Under the pieces are notes generated by a model. It searched no databases and was not told the DNA's origin. It was given only the letters and a program-made list of their open reading frames with translations. Below are positions 35,261 through 43,117 of a DNA stretch of 64,000 nt, piece after piece (within the stretch, counting starts at the first letter, position 1; each line of letters starts with the position of its first letter). Where the stretch lies: NCBI RefSeq assembly GCF_019331675.1, contig NZ_JAHBBJ010000004.1:1-64000 (forward strand). Reading direction: 5' to 3'. The translations under genes and the position numbers were made by a program. The DNA comes from Bifidobacterium miconisargentati (GTDB lineage: Bacteria; Actinomycetota; Actinomycetes; Actinomycetales; Bifidobacteriaceae).

Positions 35261-36684
35261 TGGCGGGACGTACCGTACGCTCCGCCGGCGGCTCCGGTGG
35301 CGCCAGACGTCCGCGCACGGTGGCCTCGCATGTGAACGAGAAGCCCCTGAAGGGCGAGGAACAGGCGGGGCGCGCCGGCAGGACCGTCCGCCAGACCGGT
35401 TCGGTCTCCATGCCGTCCTCGTCGTTCCCCGCACAACCGGCCGCCAGCACCGTGACCCGGCAGAACGTGCGTGCCGCGGCGCGTGTGGCGGGCAAATCCG
35501 CCACGAAATCGCCGGCCAAGTCCGTTGCACGAGGCATGACGCGGTCCACCGCCCAGTCCGGCGCGCGGTTCGTCTCGAAGCCTTCGGGACAGGGCGGTGC
35601 CGCCGCTTCGGCTTCGACTGGGACGCACCAGGGTGCCAAGTCACCTTCACGCAATGCGTCCCGCTCGTTCAATCCCTTCGCAAGGACCGTGTCCAAGCCC
35701 GCGACGTCCCGTGCCGGCAAGCCACGTGCGGTGGCCTCGCATCATGACGGGGAGTCGGCGAGGGTTCGAGGACGTGGCGCTGCCCCGGTCGAGCGCCCGT
35801 CATCCACCGACGTGACGGTGGCCAAGGGACAGGCCGGCGCGTTCGTGGACGCCCGCCGTCTGCGCAGCGAGGACTACGTGACCGAGACCCTGCATCAGAC
35901 CACCGGCATGCTCGGCATCGCATCGCGTCCGAAGGTGGTGGACTTCACCGAGCGTGCCAAGGAACGCAAGCGCGCCAGCGCCCGCGTGATCGCCGTCCGC
36001 GTGCTCGCGGGCCTTGCCGGCATCGCCGTACTGGCCGGGCTGACCTGGCTGCTGTTCTTCTCCACCGTGTTCCGCCTGGAAACCGGGGCGATCAGTGTGA
36101 CCGGCGCCAACGAATGGGTGAGTGCCCAGACCATCCACGCCATCGCGGACAAGCAGGCCGGCAAGTCGCTGTTTCTGGTCTCCACGAACGACGTGGCGAA
36201 CCAGCTCAAGGACATTCCCGGAGTGTCCGAAGCCAAGGTCTCACGGCGATTCCCGAAGGCCATGAGCGTCGAGATCACCGCACAGAAGCCCGCCGCCATG
36301 CTCAAAAGCGGTGATACGCTGACCGCGGTGGATGCCGAGGCCCGCGTGCTCAATTCGGTCTCGTCCAAGGATGTGGACGGCATTCCGGTCATCGAGGTCA
36401 AGGACGTGGAGACGAGCCTGAAGAACCGCTCGGTCAAGGAGGCGCTGACCATCCTGGGGGCTCTGCCCGAATCGATGCGCCAGCAGATCACCAAGGTGAC
36501 CGCCGAGACGCAGGACTCCGTGACCACCACGCTGGACGGCGGAGAACGGGTGATCGTCTGGGGCGACTCCTCCCAGCTCAAGCTCAAGATGGCCGTGGTG
36601 GACAAGATCATCAACGATCCGAAGGTGATAGGGGAGCGGCATCAGGTGGATGTCTCCGCGCCGCTCAAACCGATCATCAAATGA
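35260..36684 (+). CDS. ftsQ: cell division protein FtsQ with long N-terminal extension
   Basis: A 474-aa bitopic divisome protein. The last ~205 residues are a standard FtsQ: a membrane segment (about 244-268), a POTRA domain (ISVTGANEWVSAQTIHAI...) and the FtsQ beta domain. The first ~240 residues are a low-complexity cytoplasmic region rich in Ser, Ala, Arg, Lys and Pro. That is far longer than the 20-100 residues seen in most bacteria. ATG 35260 overlaps the murC stop, so the extension is translated if coupling holds. The end is near position 36684, about 90 bp before the tmRNA. ftsZ is not in this cluster. Confidence 0.92.
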   Translation: MAGRTVRSAGGSGGARRPRTVASHVNEKPLKGEEQAGRAGRTVRQTGSVSMPSSSFPAQPAASTVTRQNVRAAARVAGKSATKSPAKSVARGMTRSTAQSGARFVSKPSGQGGAAASASTGTHQGAKSPSRNASRSFNPFARTVSKPATSRAGKPRAVASHHDGESARVRGRGAAPVERPSSTDVTVAKGQAGAFVDARRLRSEDYVTETLHQTTGMLGIASRPKVVDFTERAKERKRASARVIAVRVLAGLAGIAVLAGLTWLLFFSTVFRLETGAISVTGANEWVSAQTIHAIADKQAGKSLFLVSTNDVANQLKDIPGVSEAKVSRRFPKAMSVEITAQKPAAMLKSGDTLTAVDAEARVLNSVSSKDVDGIPVIEVKDVETSLKNRSVKEALTILGALPESMRQQITKVTAETQDSVTTTLDGGERVIVWGDSSQLKLKMAVVDKIINDPKVIGERHQVDVSAPLKPIIK

Positions 36685-36762
36685 TTTCGTCCAGCGCGTA
36701 CGGCTTGCGCGGCCGGACGAACGGGTGTATCTTGAAAAGTCCGGCCGAAAAGTCGGATGCTT

Positions 36763-36768
36763 GATAAT
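36763..36768 (+). promoter_or_regulatory. ssrA -10 element
   Basis: GATAAT ends nine bases before the tmRNA 5' end at 36777, the right distance for a -10. No convincing -35 at 17-bp spacing is seen; a TTGAAA lies too far upstream (36732). Confidence 0.55.
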
Positions 36769-36776
36769 TCAAGATT

Positions 36777-37173
36777 GGGGTCGATCGGTTTCGACGGTGA
36801 CCTGTTCGCTGCAGGGAAGCGTGCCGAGAACGCCGGGTCCGCTCGTGGATGACCCCGGCAAAAGAATAAGTGCTAAATCTAACCGCACTGAGTTCGCTCT
36901 CGCTGCCTGAGCTTCGCGCCAGGATTAACCAGTGAGCAGCCGCTCCGTTCACTCTCTCTCGTCTTTGGGGGGATGCTGAGCGTCGTTAAGAAGACTTGCT
37001 GATGTAGCTGAGCCTCAGGGCTGCATCGGGACTTTTACTGCGGATATGCTCGCCATCGGTTGTCTGCGACACAGATGGGGGCAGAAAAACCGCCGTACGG
37101 CCAGCAGACTACGCACGTAGAAGACTGTGGGCTCGGTCATCGGACCGGGGTTCAATTCCCCGCGACTCCACCA
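36777..37173 (+). ncRNA. ssrA: tmRNA (ssrA)
   Basis: A trans-translation RNA of about 397 nt that rescues stalled ribosomes and tags the nascent chain. The 5' GGGGTCG pairs with CGACTCC before the encoded CCA. GATCGGTTTCGAC is the conserved 5' block, and GGTTCAATTCC is the T-arm. The tag frame 36872-36910 reads AKSNRTEFALAA then TGA, ending in the ALAA degron for ClpXP-type proteases. Pseudoknot-forming GC-rich stems fill 36900-37110. Only SmpB is needed as partner, and it is not in the window. Confidence 0.97.
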
Positions 37174-37177
37174 TGTA

Positions 37178-37214
37178 AGGCGTCGTTCCCCGAAAGGGGA
37201 GCGGCGCCTTTTTC
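37178..37214 (+). terminator. ssrA terminator
   Basis: AAGGCGTCGTTCCCC, a GAAA loop and GGGGAGCGGCGCCTT form a near-perfect stem followed by TTTTT. A standard intrinsic terminator directly after the CCA end. Confidence 0.93.
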
Positions 37215-37276
37215 GTATTGAAACAATGTCCCGACCGGGCCCGATCTTGGCGGCACGATCGGCGACATACGTTCAA

Positions 37277-37496
37277 GGTTCTGTTAAGCCAAGATCGACA
37301 TGAATCCATGTCCTACCCCTCAGTCGGCTTCGCTGACAGCTCGTCCTGCAATTAGGGACGAACTTCGTTCGCAGTCCACTGGCTCGACTGTCGTCTCGCA
37401 CATCGCCTACAAACAGCTCTGCTGTTTGCATCACGGCGATGTCCTGACAAGGGGAGCCAAGAATAAGGACCATGTCAATCTTGGTTTAACAGAACC
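37277..37496. repeat. 220-bp element bounded by 26-bp inverted repeats
   Basis: The arm 37277-37302 (starts GGTTCTGTTAAGCC) matches the reverse complement of 37471-37496 at 24 of 26 positions. Between them lies the 149-nt repeat at 37313-37461. It may be a miniature inverted-repeat element, or an old terminator hairpin split by insertion of the repeat. No gene is seen in 37215-37586. Confidence 0.75.
37313..37461 (+). repeat. 149-nt repeat element, copy C
   Basis: Begins CTACCCCTCAG and ends GGGGAGCCAAG. It has internal hairpins such as AAACAGC/GCTGTTT. It is the near-identical reverse complement of 56722-56870, including the internal segments CACATCGCCTAC and GGCGATGTCCTGAC with a few substitutions. 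It encodes nothing convincing. Confidence 0.85.
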
Positions 37497-37500
37497 TACG

Positions 37501-37536
37501 AAAAACCGCCGTCCCGATGGGGGAGCGGCGGTTTTT
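37501..37536. terminator. bidirectional terminator
   Basis: AAAAACCGCCG (37501-37511) pairs with CGGCGGTTTTT (37526-37536). The A- and T-runs on both sides let it serve the MFS gene on the minus strand, 51 nt past its stop, and any plus-strand readthrough. Confidence 0.88.
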
Positions 37537-37586
37537 CAAAGTCCGAGGTCAGTCAGCGCGGACCGACCGGGAACCGGCGAAGGCGA

Positions 37587-38813
37587 TCAGGCCTTCTTGC
37601 CTTCGAGGATCTTGTAGCCGAAGCCCATGACCAGCACGTAGAGGCAGCCGACGGCCATCACGAGGATGCCACCGAACTGGCCGGCCGCGTCGGCGGCCAC
37701 ACCCATGATCGGCGGGAAGATGGCGCCACCGATCAGACCCATGAGCATGAGGCCGGAGATCTCGTTCTGACGATCCGGACGGTACATCAGGGCGTGGGAC
37801 AGGAACAGGGAGAACACGTTGGAGTTACCGAAGCCGACCAGGGCCACGGCGACCCAGAACAGCCAGACCGGCGGGTTGTCCTGCACGAGGGCGAAGATCG
37901 CGAAGCAGACGGCGGACAGGGTCATGATGACGCCGCAGATGCGCAGGCCGACCTTGTTGGAGATCTTCTGGAGCACGATGCCGCCGGTGAAGCAGCCGAT
38001 CATACGGGCGATGAAGTAGACCATGGTGGCGGTGGCGGCGATCTCGGTGAACTGGTCGCCGGTGTGCTCGGTCAGGATACGCGGGGCCTGGGCGTTGATG
38101 CCGACGTCCACACCCACGTGGGCGACGATGCCGAGGAAGCACAGGAACACGATGGCGTCGGAGAACAGGAGCTTGAAGCAGCGGCCGATGGTGGTGGTGC
38201 CGGCGTCCGGAGCGGGCTCCTCGATCTTGTCGAAGGCCAGCAGGATGTAGCCGATGATGCCGATGACAAAGTAGATCACGAACAGGATCCACCACATGCC
38301 GAGCTTGGTGGCGCCCCAGATGGCGATGTACGGGGCGAACAGGGAGGCGAAGGCCTTGACGAACTGGCCGGTGGTCAGCGTGGAGGCGAGCTTGTCACCC
38401 TTGACGAACACGGTCAGCAGCGGGTTCAGGGACACCTGCATAAGGGTGTTGCCGATGCCGAGGAAGGCGAAGGAGATGACGATCAGGACGAGGCGGGCGG
38501 TGCCGGAGAGCGCCACGTAGGCGATGATCGGCAGGGCCATGGCCACGAGGGTCACGAGGATGGACCACAGCACGGTCTTGCGGCGGCCGATCTTGTTCAT
38601 CAGCATGCCGGTGGGCACGGAGAAGATGAGGAACCAGAAGAACACCATCGTGGTGAACAGGTTCGCGGTGCCGTCGGCCAGCGCGAACTCGCCCTTGACG
38701 TAGTTCGTCGCGGTGCCGACCAGGTCGACGAAGCCCATGACGAAGAAGGCGAACATCACCGGCAGGATCTTGGCGAATCCGGCGTTGCCGGTCTTGGTGG
38801 TTTCGTTGCTCAT
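37587..38813 (-). CDS. MFS sugar permease (FucP/GlcP-like)
   Basis: A 408-aa, twelve-helix inner-membrane symporter. The LMNKIGRRKT loop after TM2 and the overall pattern match the FHS/sugar-proton symporter branch that includes FucP and glucose/galactose permeases. It follows a fructokinase gene on the same strand, so a hexose such as fructose or mannose is the likely substrate, which is inference from context. ATG 38813 has AAGGGATT upstream. Codon use is strongly biased, suggesting high expression. A 240-bp gap with a large stem-loop separates it from the fructokinase. Confidence 0.85.
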   Translation of the reverse strand: MSNETTKTGNAGFAKILPVMFAFFVMGFVDLVGTATNYVKGEFALADGTANLFTTMVFFWFLIFSVPTGMLMNKIGRRKTVLWSILVTLVAMALPIIAYVALSGTARLVLIVISFAFLGIGNTLMQVSLNPLLTVFVKGDKLASTLTTGQFVKAFASLFAPYIAIWGATKLGMWWILFVIYFVIGIIGYILLAFDKIEEPAPDAGTTTIGRCFKLLFSDAIVFLCFLGIVAHVGVDVGINAQAPRILTEHTGDQFTEIAATATMVYFIARMIGCFTGGIVLQKISNKVGLRICGVIMTLSAVCFAIFALVQDNPPVWLFWVAVALVGFGNSNVFSLFLSHALMYRPDRQNEISGLMLMGLIGGAIFPPIMGVAADAAGQFGGILVMAVGCLYVLVMGFGYKILEGKKA

Positions 38814-38907
38814 TATGAATCCCTTTTTCTTAACTGCAATGAGGCAATGAATCTGTGGCGATATTCAGTTATGATCCGGCCTGCGTCGGCCGGGTTTTCC
38901 GCGTCAA

Positions 38908-38986
38908 TCGGGTATGGCTCACGCTGGGGAAGCGTGTTTTGGTTATGCATCCGAAGCGGCGTTGCCTCGGCGTGAGCCATACCCGA
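38908..38986. repeat. 17-bp perfect inverted repeat between fructokinase and permease
   Basis: TCGGGTATGGCTCACGC (38908-38924) is the exact reverse complement of 38970-38986, with a 45-nt loop. It lies in the 240-bp gap downstream of the fructokinase stop and before the MFS start on the minus strand. There is no T-run, so it may be an mRNA-stabilising or attenuating structure. Confidence 0.8.
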
Positions 38987-39053
38987 AAGCGGGAGGAAAG
39001 GAGGTTATCGGGCGGGTGCTAACGACCCGCGGGATGGGACGGAAGAGGTCGAC

Positions 39054-39950
39054 TCACTTGCCGGCTTCGGCGAGGTAGTCGGGCATCTGCTCCGGGTAGT
39101 CCGGCCAGGCGCCGGCCTGGGTGCACACGAAGGCGGCGGTGTTGACGGCCTTGCGGTGGGCATCGGAGAGGGAGTCGCCCAGCAGGGTGCGGGCGGTGAA
39201 GGTGCCGGAGAAGGAGTCGCCAGCGCCGACGGTGTCCACGACCTCGACGTGCGGGGTGTCCACGGTGGAGGACTCGCCCTTGCGGGAGATGATGGTGGAG
39301 TAGGCGGAACCGGCGGTCAGGATCACGTAGTCCAGGTTGAACTCGTCCAGGAACCAACGGCAGGCGTCCTCACCGGAGGTGCCGCGGATGTCGAACATGT
39401 CGCGCAGGAGCAGCAGCTCCTCGTCGTTGATCTTGAAGACGGTGGAGTAGCCCAGCAGCTCCTCGATGAGCTCCTTGGAGTAGTGGTCGCCGCGCAGGTT
39501 GATGTCGAAGAACTTCATCGCGCCCGGCTTGGTCTGCTTGAGCAGCTCAGTGATGGTGGCGTGGGACTCGGGGGAGCGCAGGGCCAGGGTGCCGAAGCAG
39601 ACGGCGTCCGCCTTGGAGACCACGTCGATGAGCTGGCGGGTGTAGGCGATGTGATCCCAGGCCACGCCCTTGACGATGGTGTACTCCGGGATGCCGTTCT
39701 TCAGGGCCACCTCGACGGTGGAGGTCGGCCAGGCGTTGCGCTGGATGATGGTGTTGATGCCGGCTTCCTCGGCCTTGGCCACCAGTTCGTCGCCGAGCTC
39801 ATCCTCGCCGACCGCGCTGACGGACCAGCCCTCGGCACCGTTCTTCATCGCGTGGTAGGCGAAGTTCACCGGAGCGCCGCCGGCGCGCTTGCCGCCCGGC
39901 AGCATATCCCACAGCAGCTCACCCAGGCTCAGAACGATCGGGTTAGACAT
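39054..39950 (-). CDS. PfkB-family fructokinase
   Basis: Phosphorylates fructose at C6 with ATP, feeding fructose-6-phosphate into the bifid shunt. It is 298 aa. The N-terminal substrate motif is GGAPVNFAYH (about 24-33), and the C-terminal PfkB signature DTVGAGDSFSGTF (about 239-251) has the catalytic base Asp245. Sequence and length match the ribokinase-fold fructokinases of bifidobacteria (Frk). Mannose or 2-keto sugars are possible side substrates. The CDS ATG at 39950 follows AAAGGAAA. It lies downstream of the ROK repressor and upstream of the MFS permease, suggesting a sugar-uptake unit. Confidence 0.9.
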   Translation of the reverse strand: MSNPIVLSLGELLWDMLPGGKRAGGAPVNFAYHAMKNGAEGWSVSAVGEDELGDELVAKAEEAGINTIIQRNAWPTSTVEVALKNGIPEYTIVKGVAWDHIAYTRQLIDVVSKADAVCFGTLALRSPESHATITELLKQTKPGAMKFFDINLRGDHYSKELIEELLGYSTVFKINDEELLLLRDMFDIRGTSGEDACRWFLDEFNLDYVILTAGSAYSTIISRKGESSTVDTPHVEVVDTVGAGDSFSGTFTARTLLGDSLSDAHRKAVNTAAFVCTQAGAWPDYPEQMPDYLAEAGK

Positions 39951-40019
39951 GGTTGTTTCCTTTCCTTTGTTTGGTTTCTTCCGTAGGGAAAATCTTTGTT
40001 TTGTCCGCGTCCCGCGTCG

Positions 40020-41243
40020 TCACGAGACGTCGAAGAACATCGAGGGATGTTCCAGGAATTGTGTGACCGCCACGGCCGCGGCGCCGGAGACGGCCGCGTC
40101 CGCCGACAGTGTGGACAGGGTGATGGAAGTCGTTTCGTTGAGTTCGGGGATGGACCGTTCGTCCACCGTGCGGCGCACCTCGTCGAGCAGCAGCGGGCCC
40201 GCTTCGGCCACGATGTCGCCGATGATGATGTGCCGGGGATTGAAGCCGTTGAAGATGGTCACGCAACCGTAGCCGACGTAGCGTCCGATCTCGCGGATCA
40301 TCTCGCGGGCGCGTTCGTCGCCCTCGCGGGCCTTGGCGAACAGCGCGCGCACCGCATCGGTGTGGGTCATGGCCGCGGCTCCCGGCACCACCTCGCCGTC
40401 CTCGATGAGCATGTCATGGATGGCGGGGGTGGAGCAGTAGCGCTCGAGGCAGCCGACGTTGCCGCAGTCGCACGGACGGCCGTTGACGTCGATGGAGATG
40501 TGGCCGATTTCGGTGGCGGCGCCGAGGTAGCCGTTGATGAGACGGCCGTTGTCGATGACGCCGAGGCCGACGCCCTCGCCGAGCAGGTAGTAGGAGAGGT
40601 TGGCCTCCGTGTGGACGGCCGGGTCGAACAGGTAGTGGGCCAGGGCGCCGGCGCGGGCGTCCTGTTCGGTGAACACCGGCACGCGGAAGGCGGTGGAGAA
40701 TTCCTTGATGAAGTTGATCCTGCGCCAGCCCTGCATGCTGGAGACCACGGCGGTGCGGCCTTCGTTGCGCAGGTAGGGGCCCGGCACGGCCATGCCGACG
40801 GCGACGATGGACGGGTCATCCGCCAGCAGCTGCGTGATGCGCTCGTGGATGATGGCGATGGTGTCGTCGATGGTGTTGTCGTAGACGGTGGGCAGGTTCT
40901 CAAGGCTCAGGGCGTTGCCGCACAGGTCGAACACGCCGATCTGGACGAGCGAGCGCGCGAACTTGATGCCGATGATGCGGAATCGGGCGGTGTCGAGCTC
41001 CAGTCCGATGGAACGGCGGTTCTTGGAGCCCTCGATGTCGCCGGTCTCCTCGATGACGCCGGCCTCGATGAGGCGGGCGGTGATCTTGGTGATGGCGGCG
41101 GGGGTCAGGTCCAGGGCCTTGGCGATCTGGGCGCGGGAGCTGATGCCGTTGTGGTACAGGTGCTTGAGGATGCGGGAACGGTTCGATTCGGAGACGGTGG
41201 CACGGGACTTGGCCGGGCTGGCTTCGATCGCCATGATGGTCAT
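40020..41243 (-). CDS. ROK-family repressor, NagR-like
   Basis: A 407-aa sugar-sensing repressor. An N-terminal winged helix (about 20-85, SNRSRILKHLYHNGISSRAQIAKALDLTPAA) precedes a ROK sugar-binding domain with the zinc motif CDCGNVGCLERYC. It sits divergent from gltABC-lnpA. In bifidobacteria the ROK regulator NagR controls lacto-N-biose genes and senses GlcNAc derivatives, so this is a good candidate. Repeated TTAAC/GTTAA half-sites occupy both promoters. ATG 41243 follows GGAGGACAC. Identity as NagR rather than a fructose regulator is inferred. Confidence 0.85.
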   Translation of the reverse strand: MTIMAIEASPAKSRATVSESNRSRILKHLYHNGISSRAQIAKALDLTPAAITKITARLIEAGVIEETGDIEGSKNRRSIGLELDTARFRIIGIKFARSLVQIGVFDLCGNALSLENLPTVYDNTIDDTIAIIHERITQLLADDPSIVAVGMAVPGPYLRNEGRTAVVSSMQGWRRINFIKEFSTAFRVPVFTEQDARAGALAHYLFDPAVHTEANLSYYLLGEGVGLGVIDNGRLINGYLGAATEIGHISIDVNGRPCDCGNVGCLERYCSTPAIHDMLIEDGEVVPGAAAMTHTDAVRALFAKAREGDERAREMIREIGRYVGYGCVTIFNGFNPRHIIIGDIVAEAGPLLLDEVRRTVDERSIPELNETTSITLSTLSADAAVSGAAAVAVTQFLEHPSMFFDVS

Positions 41244-41301
41244 GTGTCCTCCTTGCCGTGCGTCGTCGCGAGTGGTTCACACTCAGCATTGAATCTAAAC
41301 T

Positions 41302-41336
41302 TGGTTAAGATGTTAACGCGGTTAATGTATTAACGC
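41302..41336. promoter_or_regulatory. clustered TTAAC/GTTAA operator half-sites
   Basis: GTTAA-GAT-GTTAA, TTAAC-GCG-GTTAA and GTTAA-TGTA-TTAAC overlap here, upstream of the ROK repressor gene. CGCGGTTAATGTA (41317-41329) recurs exactly at 41511-41523. This is a probable operator of the adjacent ROK protein. The rest of the 372-bp gap (41244-41615) holds the gltA promoter and no gene. Confidence 0.6.
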
Positions 41337-41510
41337 AACGAAGCGATGTGGCGGCGTGTCGCGTGCGCGCCCGCGGGGACTGGGGTCTAGCGGTGTATCA
41401 CATGTTTCGCGAGTGTTTCTGTTTGATGTAAAGAATGTTGACAAATAGGCTGATTTCGCGGAGTATCGCGAAATGTCACCGTTTACACGGCAAGGCTGGG
41501 GAAGTGGACA

Positions 41511-41559
41511 CGCGGTTAATGTAAAGGTAGTTGACATTGACGCTTTCGCGCCGTACCCT
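41511..41559 (+). promoter_or_regulatory. gltA promoter with operator copy
   Basis: TTGACA (41531-41536), a 17-bp spacer and TACCCT (41554-41559) make a good promoter. The 13-bp repeat CGCGGTTAATGTA at 41511-41523 lies directly upstream of the -35, consistent with ROK-repressor control shared with the divergent gene. Confidence 0.65.
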
Positions 41560-41615
41560 GAACGTAGTTGCCAAGGAAGAACGGCAACGAACCAAGCTCG
41601 AAGAGGAGTAGGAAC

Positions 41616-42938
41616 ATGGTTTCATTCAACAAGCGACTTATGGCCGGTCTGGCCGCGGTGGCCGCTCTGTCCATGGGACTGGCCGGATGCGGTTCCCAGT
41701 CGAACACCGGAACCAGCGAGGGTGATTCGTCCGACGGCGGCGTCGTGAACATCACCTACATGCATCGTCTGCCCGATAACGACGGCATGGTGCTGGTCAA
41801 CGACATCGTGGCCAAGTGGAACAAGGAGCACCCGGATATCCAGGTCAAGGCCACCAAGTTCGACGGCAAGGCCTCTGAGATGATCAAGAAGCTCGAGACC
41901 GACGTCAAGTCCGGCGAGGCCCCCGATCTGGCCCAGGTCGGCTACGCCGAGCTGCCCGAGGTCTTCACCAAGGGCATGCTGCAGGACGTGACCCAGTACG
42001 CCGAGCAGTACAAGAACGACTTCGCCTCCGGCCCGTACTCCCTGGTGCAGGTGGACGGCAAGGCCTACGGCCTGCCGCAGGACACCGGCCCGCTGGTCTA
42101 CTTCTACAACAAGGCCGAGTTCGAGAAGCTCGGCATCACCGAGGTCCCGCAGAGCGCCAGCGACTTCATCGCCGCGGCCAAGAAGGCCGCCGCCGCCGGC
42201 AAGTACATCATGTCCTACCAGCCCGATGAGGCCGGCAACATGATCTCCGGCCTGGCCGGCGCCTCCGGCGGCTGGTACAAGGTCAAGGACAACGCCTGGG
42301 TGGTCAACACCGAGACGGACGGCTCCAAGGCCGTGGCCGACTTCTACCAGCAGCTGCTCGACGCCAAGGCCGTGACCACCAACCCGCGTTGGGATCCGAC
42401 CTTCGACGCCTCCATCAAGAACGGCGAGCTGATCGGCACCGTGGCCGCCGCCTGGGAGGCCCCGCTGTTCATGACCTCCTCCGGTGGCACCGGCTCCGGC
42501 GAATGGCAGGTCGCCCAGCTCGGCGACTGGTTCGGCAACGCCGGCAAGACCGGCCCCGACGGTGGTTCCGCCGTGGCCGTGCTGAAGAACTCGAAGCACC
42601 CGAAGGAAGCCATGGAGTTCCTGGATTGGTTCAACACCCAGATCTCCGACCTGGTCTCCCAGGGCCTGGTTCCGGCCGCCACCACCGAGGACGCCAAGAC
42701 CCCGGATGACTGGTCCACGTTCTTCGGCGGCCAGGACATCATGTCCGAGTTCAAGACCGCGAACAACAACATGGGCGACTTCACCTACATGCCCGGCTTC
42801 TCCGCCGTCGCCGCGAAGATGAACGAGACCGCCGCCAAGGCCTCCGACGGCTCCGGCAAGGTCGCGGACATCTTCTCCGAGGCACAGACCACGTCCGTCG
42901 ACACGCTGAAGAACCTGGGCCTGTCCGTGGCCGAGTAA
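41616..42938 (+). CDS. ABC sugar-binding lipoprotein, GNB/LNB-binding GltA-like
   Basis: Captures lacto-N-biose or galacto-N-biose outside the cell for the importer. It is 440 aa. The lipoprotein signal is MVSFNKRLMAGL... with LAGC and lipidated Cys25. A family 1 solute-binding fold follows (KWNKEHPDIQVKATKF, QVGYAELPEV). The downstream permeases and the GH112 enzyme support a GNB/LNB ligand as in B. longum GltA. ATG 41616 has GAGGAGTAGG upstream. It is followed by a strong hairpin inside the operon. Confidence 0.88.
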   Translation: MVSFNKRLMAGLAAVAALSMGLAGCGSQSNTGTSEGDSSDGGVVNITYMHRLPDNDGMVLVNDIVAKWNKEHPDIQVKATKFDGKASEMIKKLETDVKSGEAPDLAQVGYAELPEVFTKGMLQDVTQYAEQYKNDFASGPYSLVQVDGKAYGLPQDTGPLVYFYNKAEFEKLGITEVPQSASDFIAAAKKAAAAGKYIMSYQPDEAGNMISGLAGASGGWYKVKDNAWVVNTETDGSKAVADFYQQLLDAKAVTTNPRWDPTFDASIKNGELIGTVAAAWEAPLFMTSSGGTGSGEWQVAQLGDWFGNAGKTGPDGGSAVAVLKNSKHPKEAMEFLDWFNTQISDLVSQGLVPAATTEDAKTPDDWSTFFGGQDIMSEFKTANNNMGDFTYMPGFSAVAAKMNETAAKASDGSGKVADIFSEAQTTSVDTLKNLGLSVAE

Positions 42939-42991
42939 CGGTCGGTCCGCCGGTGCCTTTACCGGAAAGAGACTGACTGTTCCACACACCG

Positions 42992-43020
42992 AAAGGCCGG
43001 AGTTCATCGCTCCGGCCTTT
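42992..43020 (+). terminator. hairpin terminator/attenuator after the binding-protein gene
   Basis: AAAGGCCGGAG (42992-43002) pairs with CTCCGGCCTTT (43010-43020), followed by CTTT. It lies between the binding-protein gene and the permease genes. Partial termination would give excess binding protein over permease. Confidence 0.8.
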
Positions 43021-43117
43021 CTTTATGAAGGGCGACCCGGCGGCCGTTCGAGGCATCGCCGCCGCCCGCAACGAATCTTTTTGTATCCCGCACTGTTCTT
43101 TGAAAGACAGGTTTCCT

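Noticed and set aside
37130..37173. Possible tRNA 3' half with encoded CCA
   Set aside because: It is the tRNA-like domain of the tmRNA; its acceptor stem pairs with 36777-36783.
37300..37617. 105-codon plus-strand ORF
   Set aside because: It runs through the 149-nt repeat and the terminator hairpin, so it is a repeat artefact.
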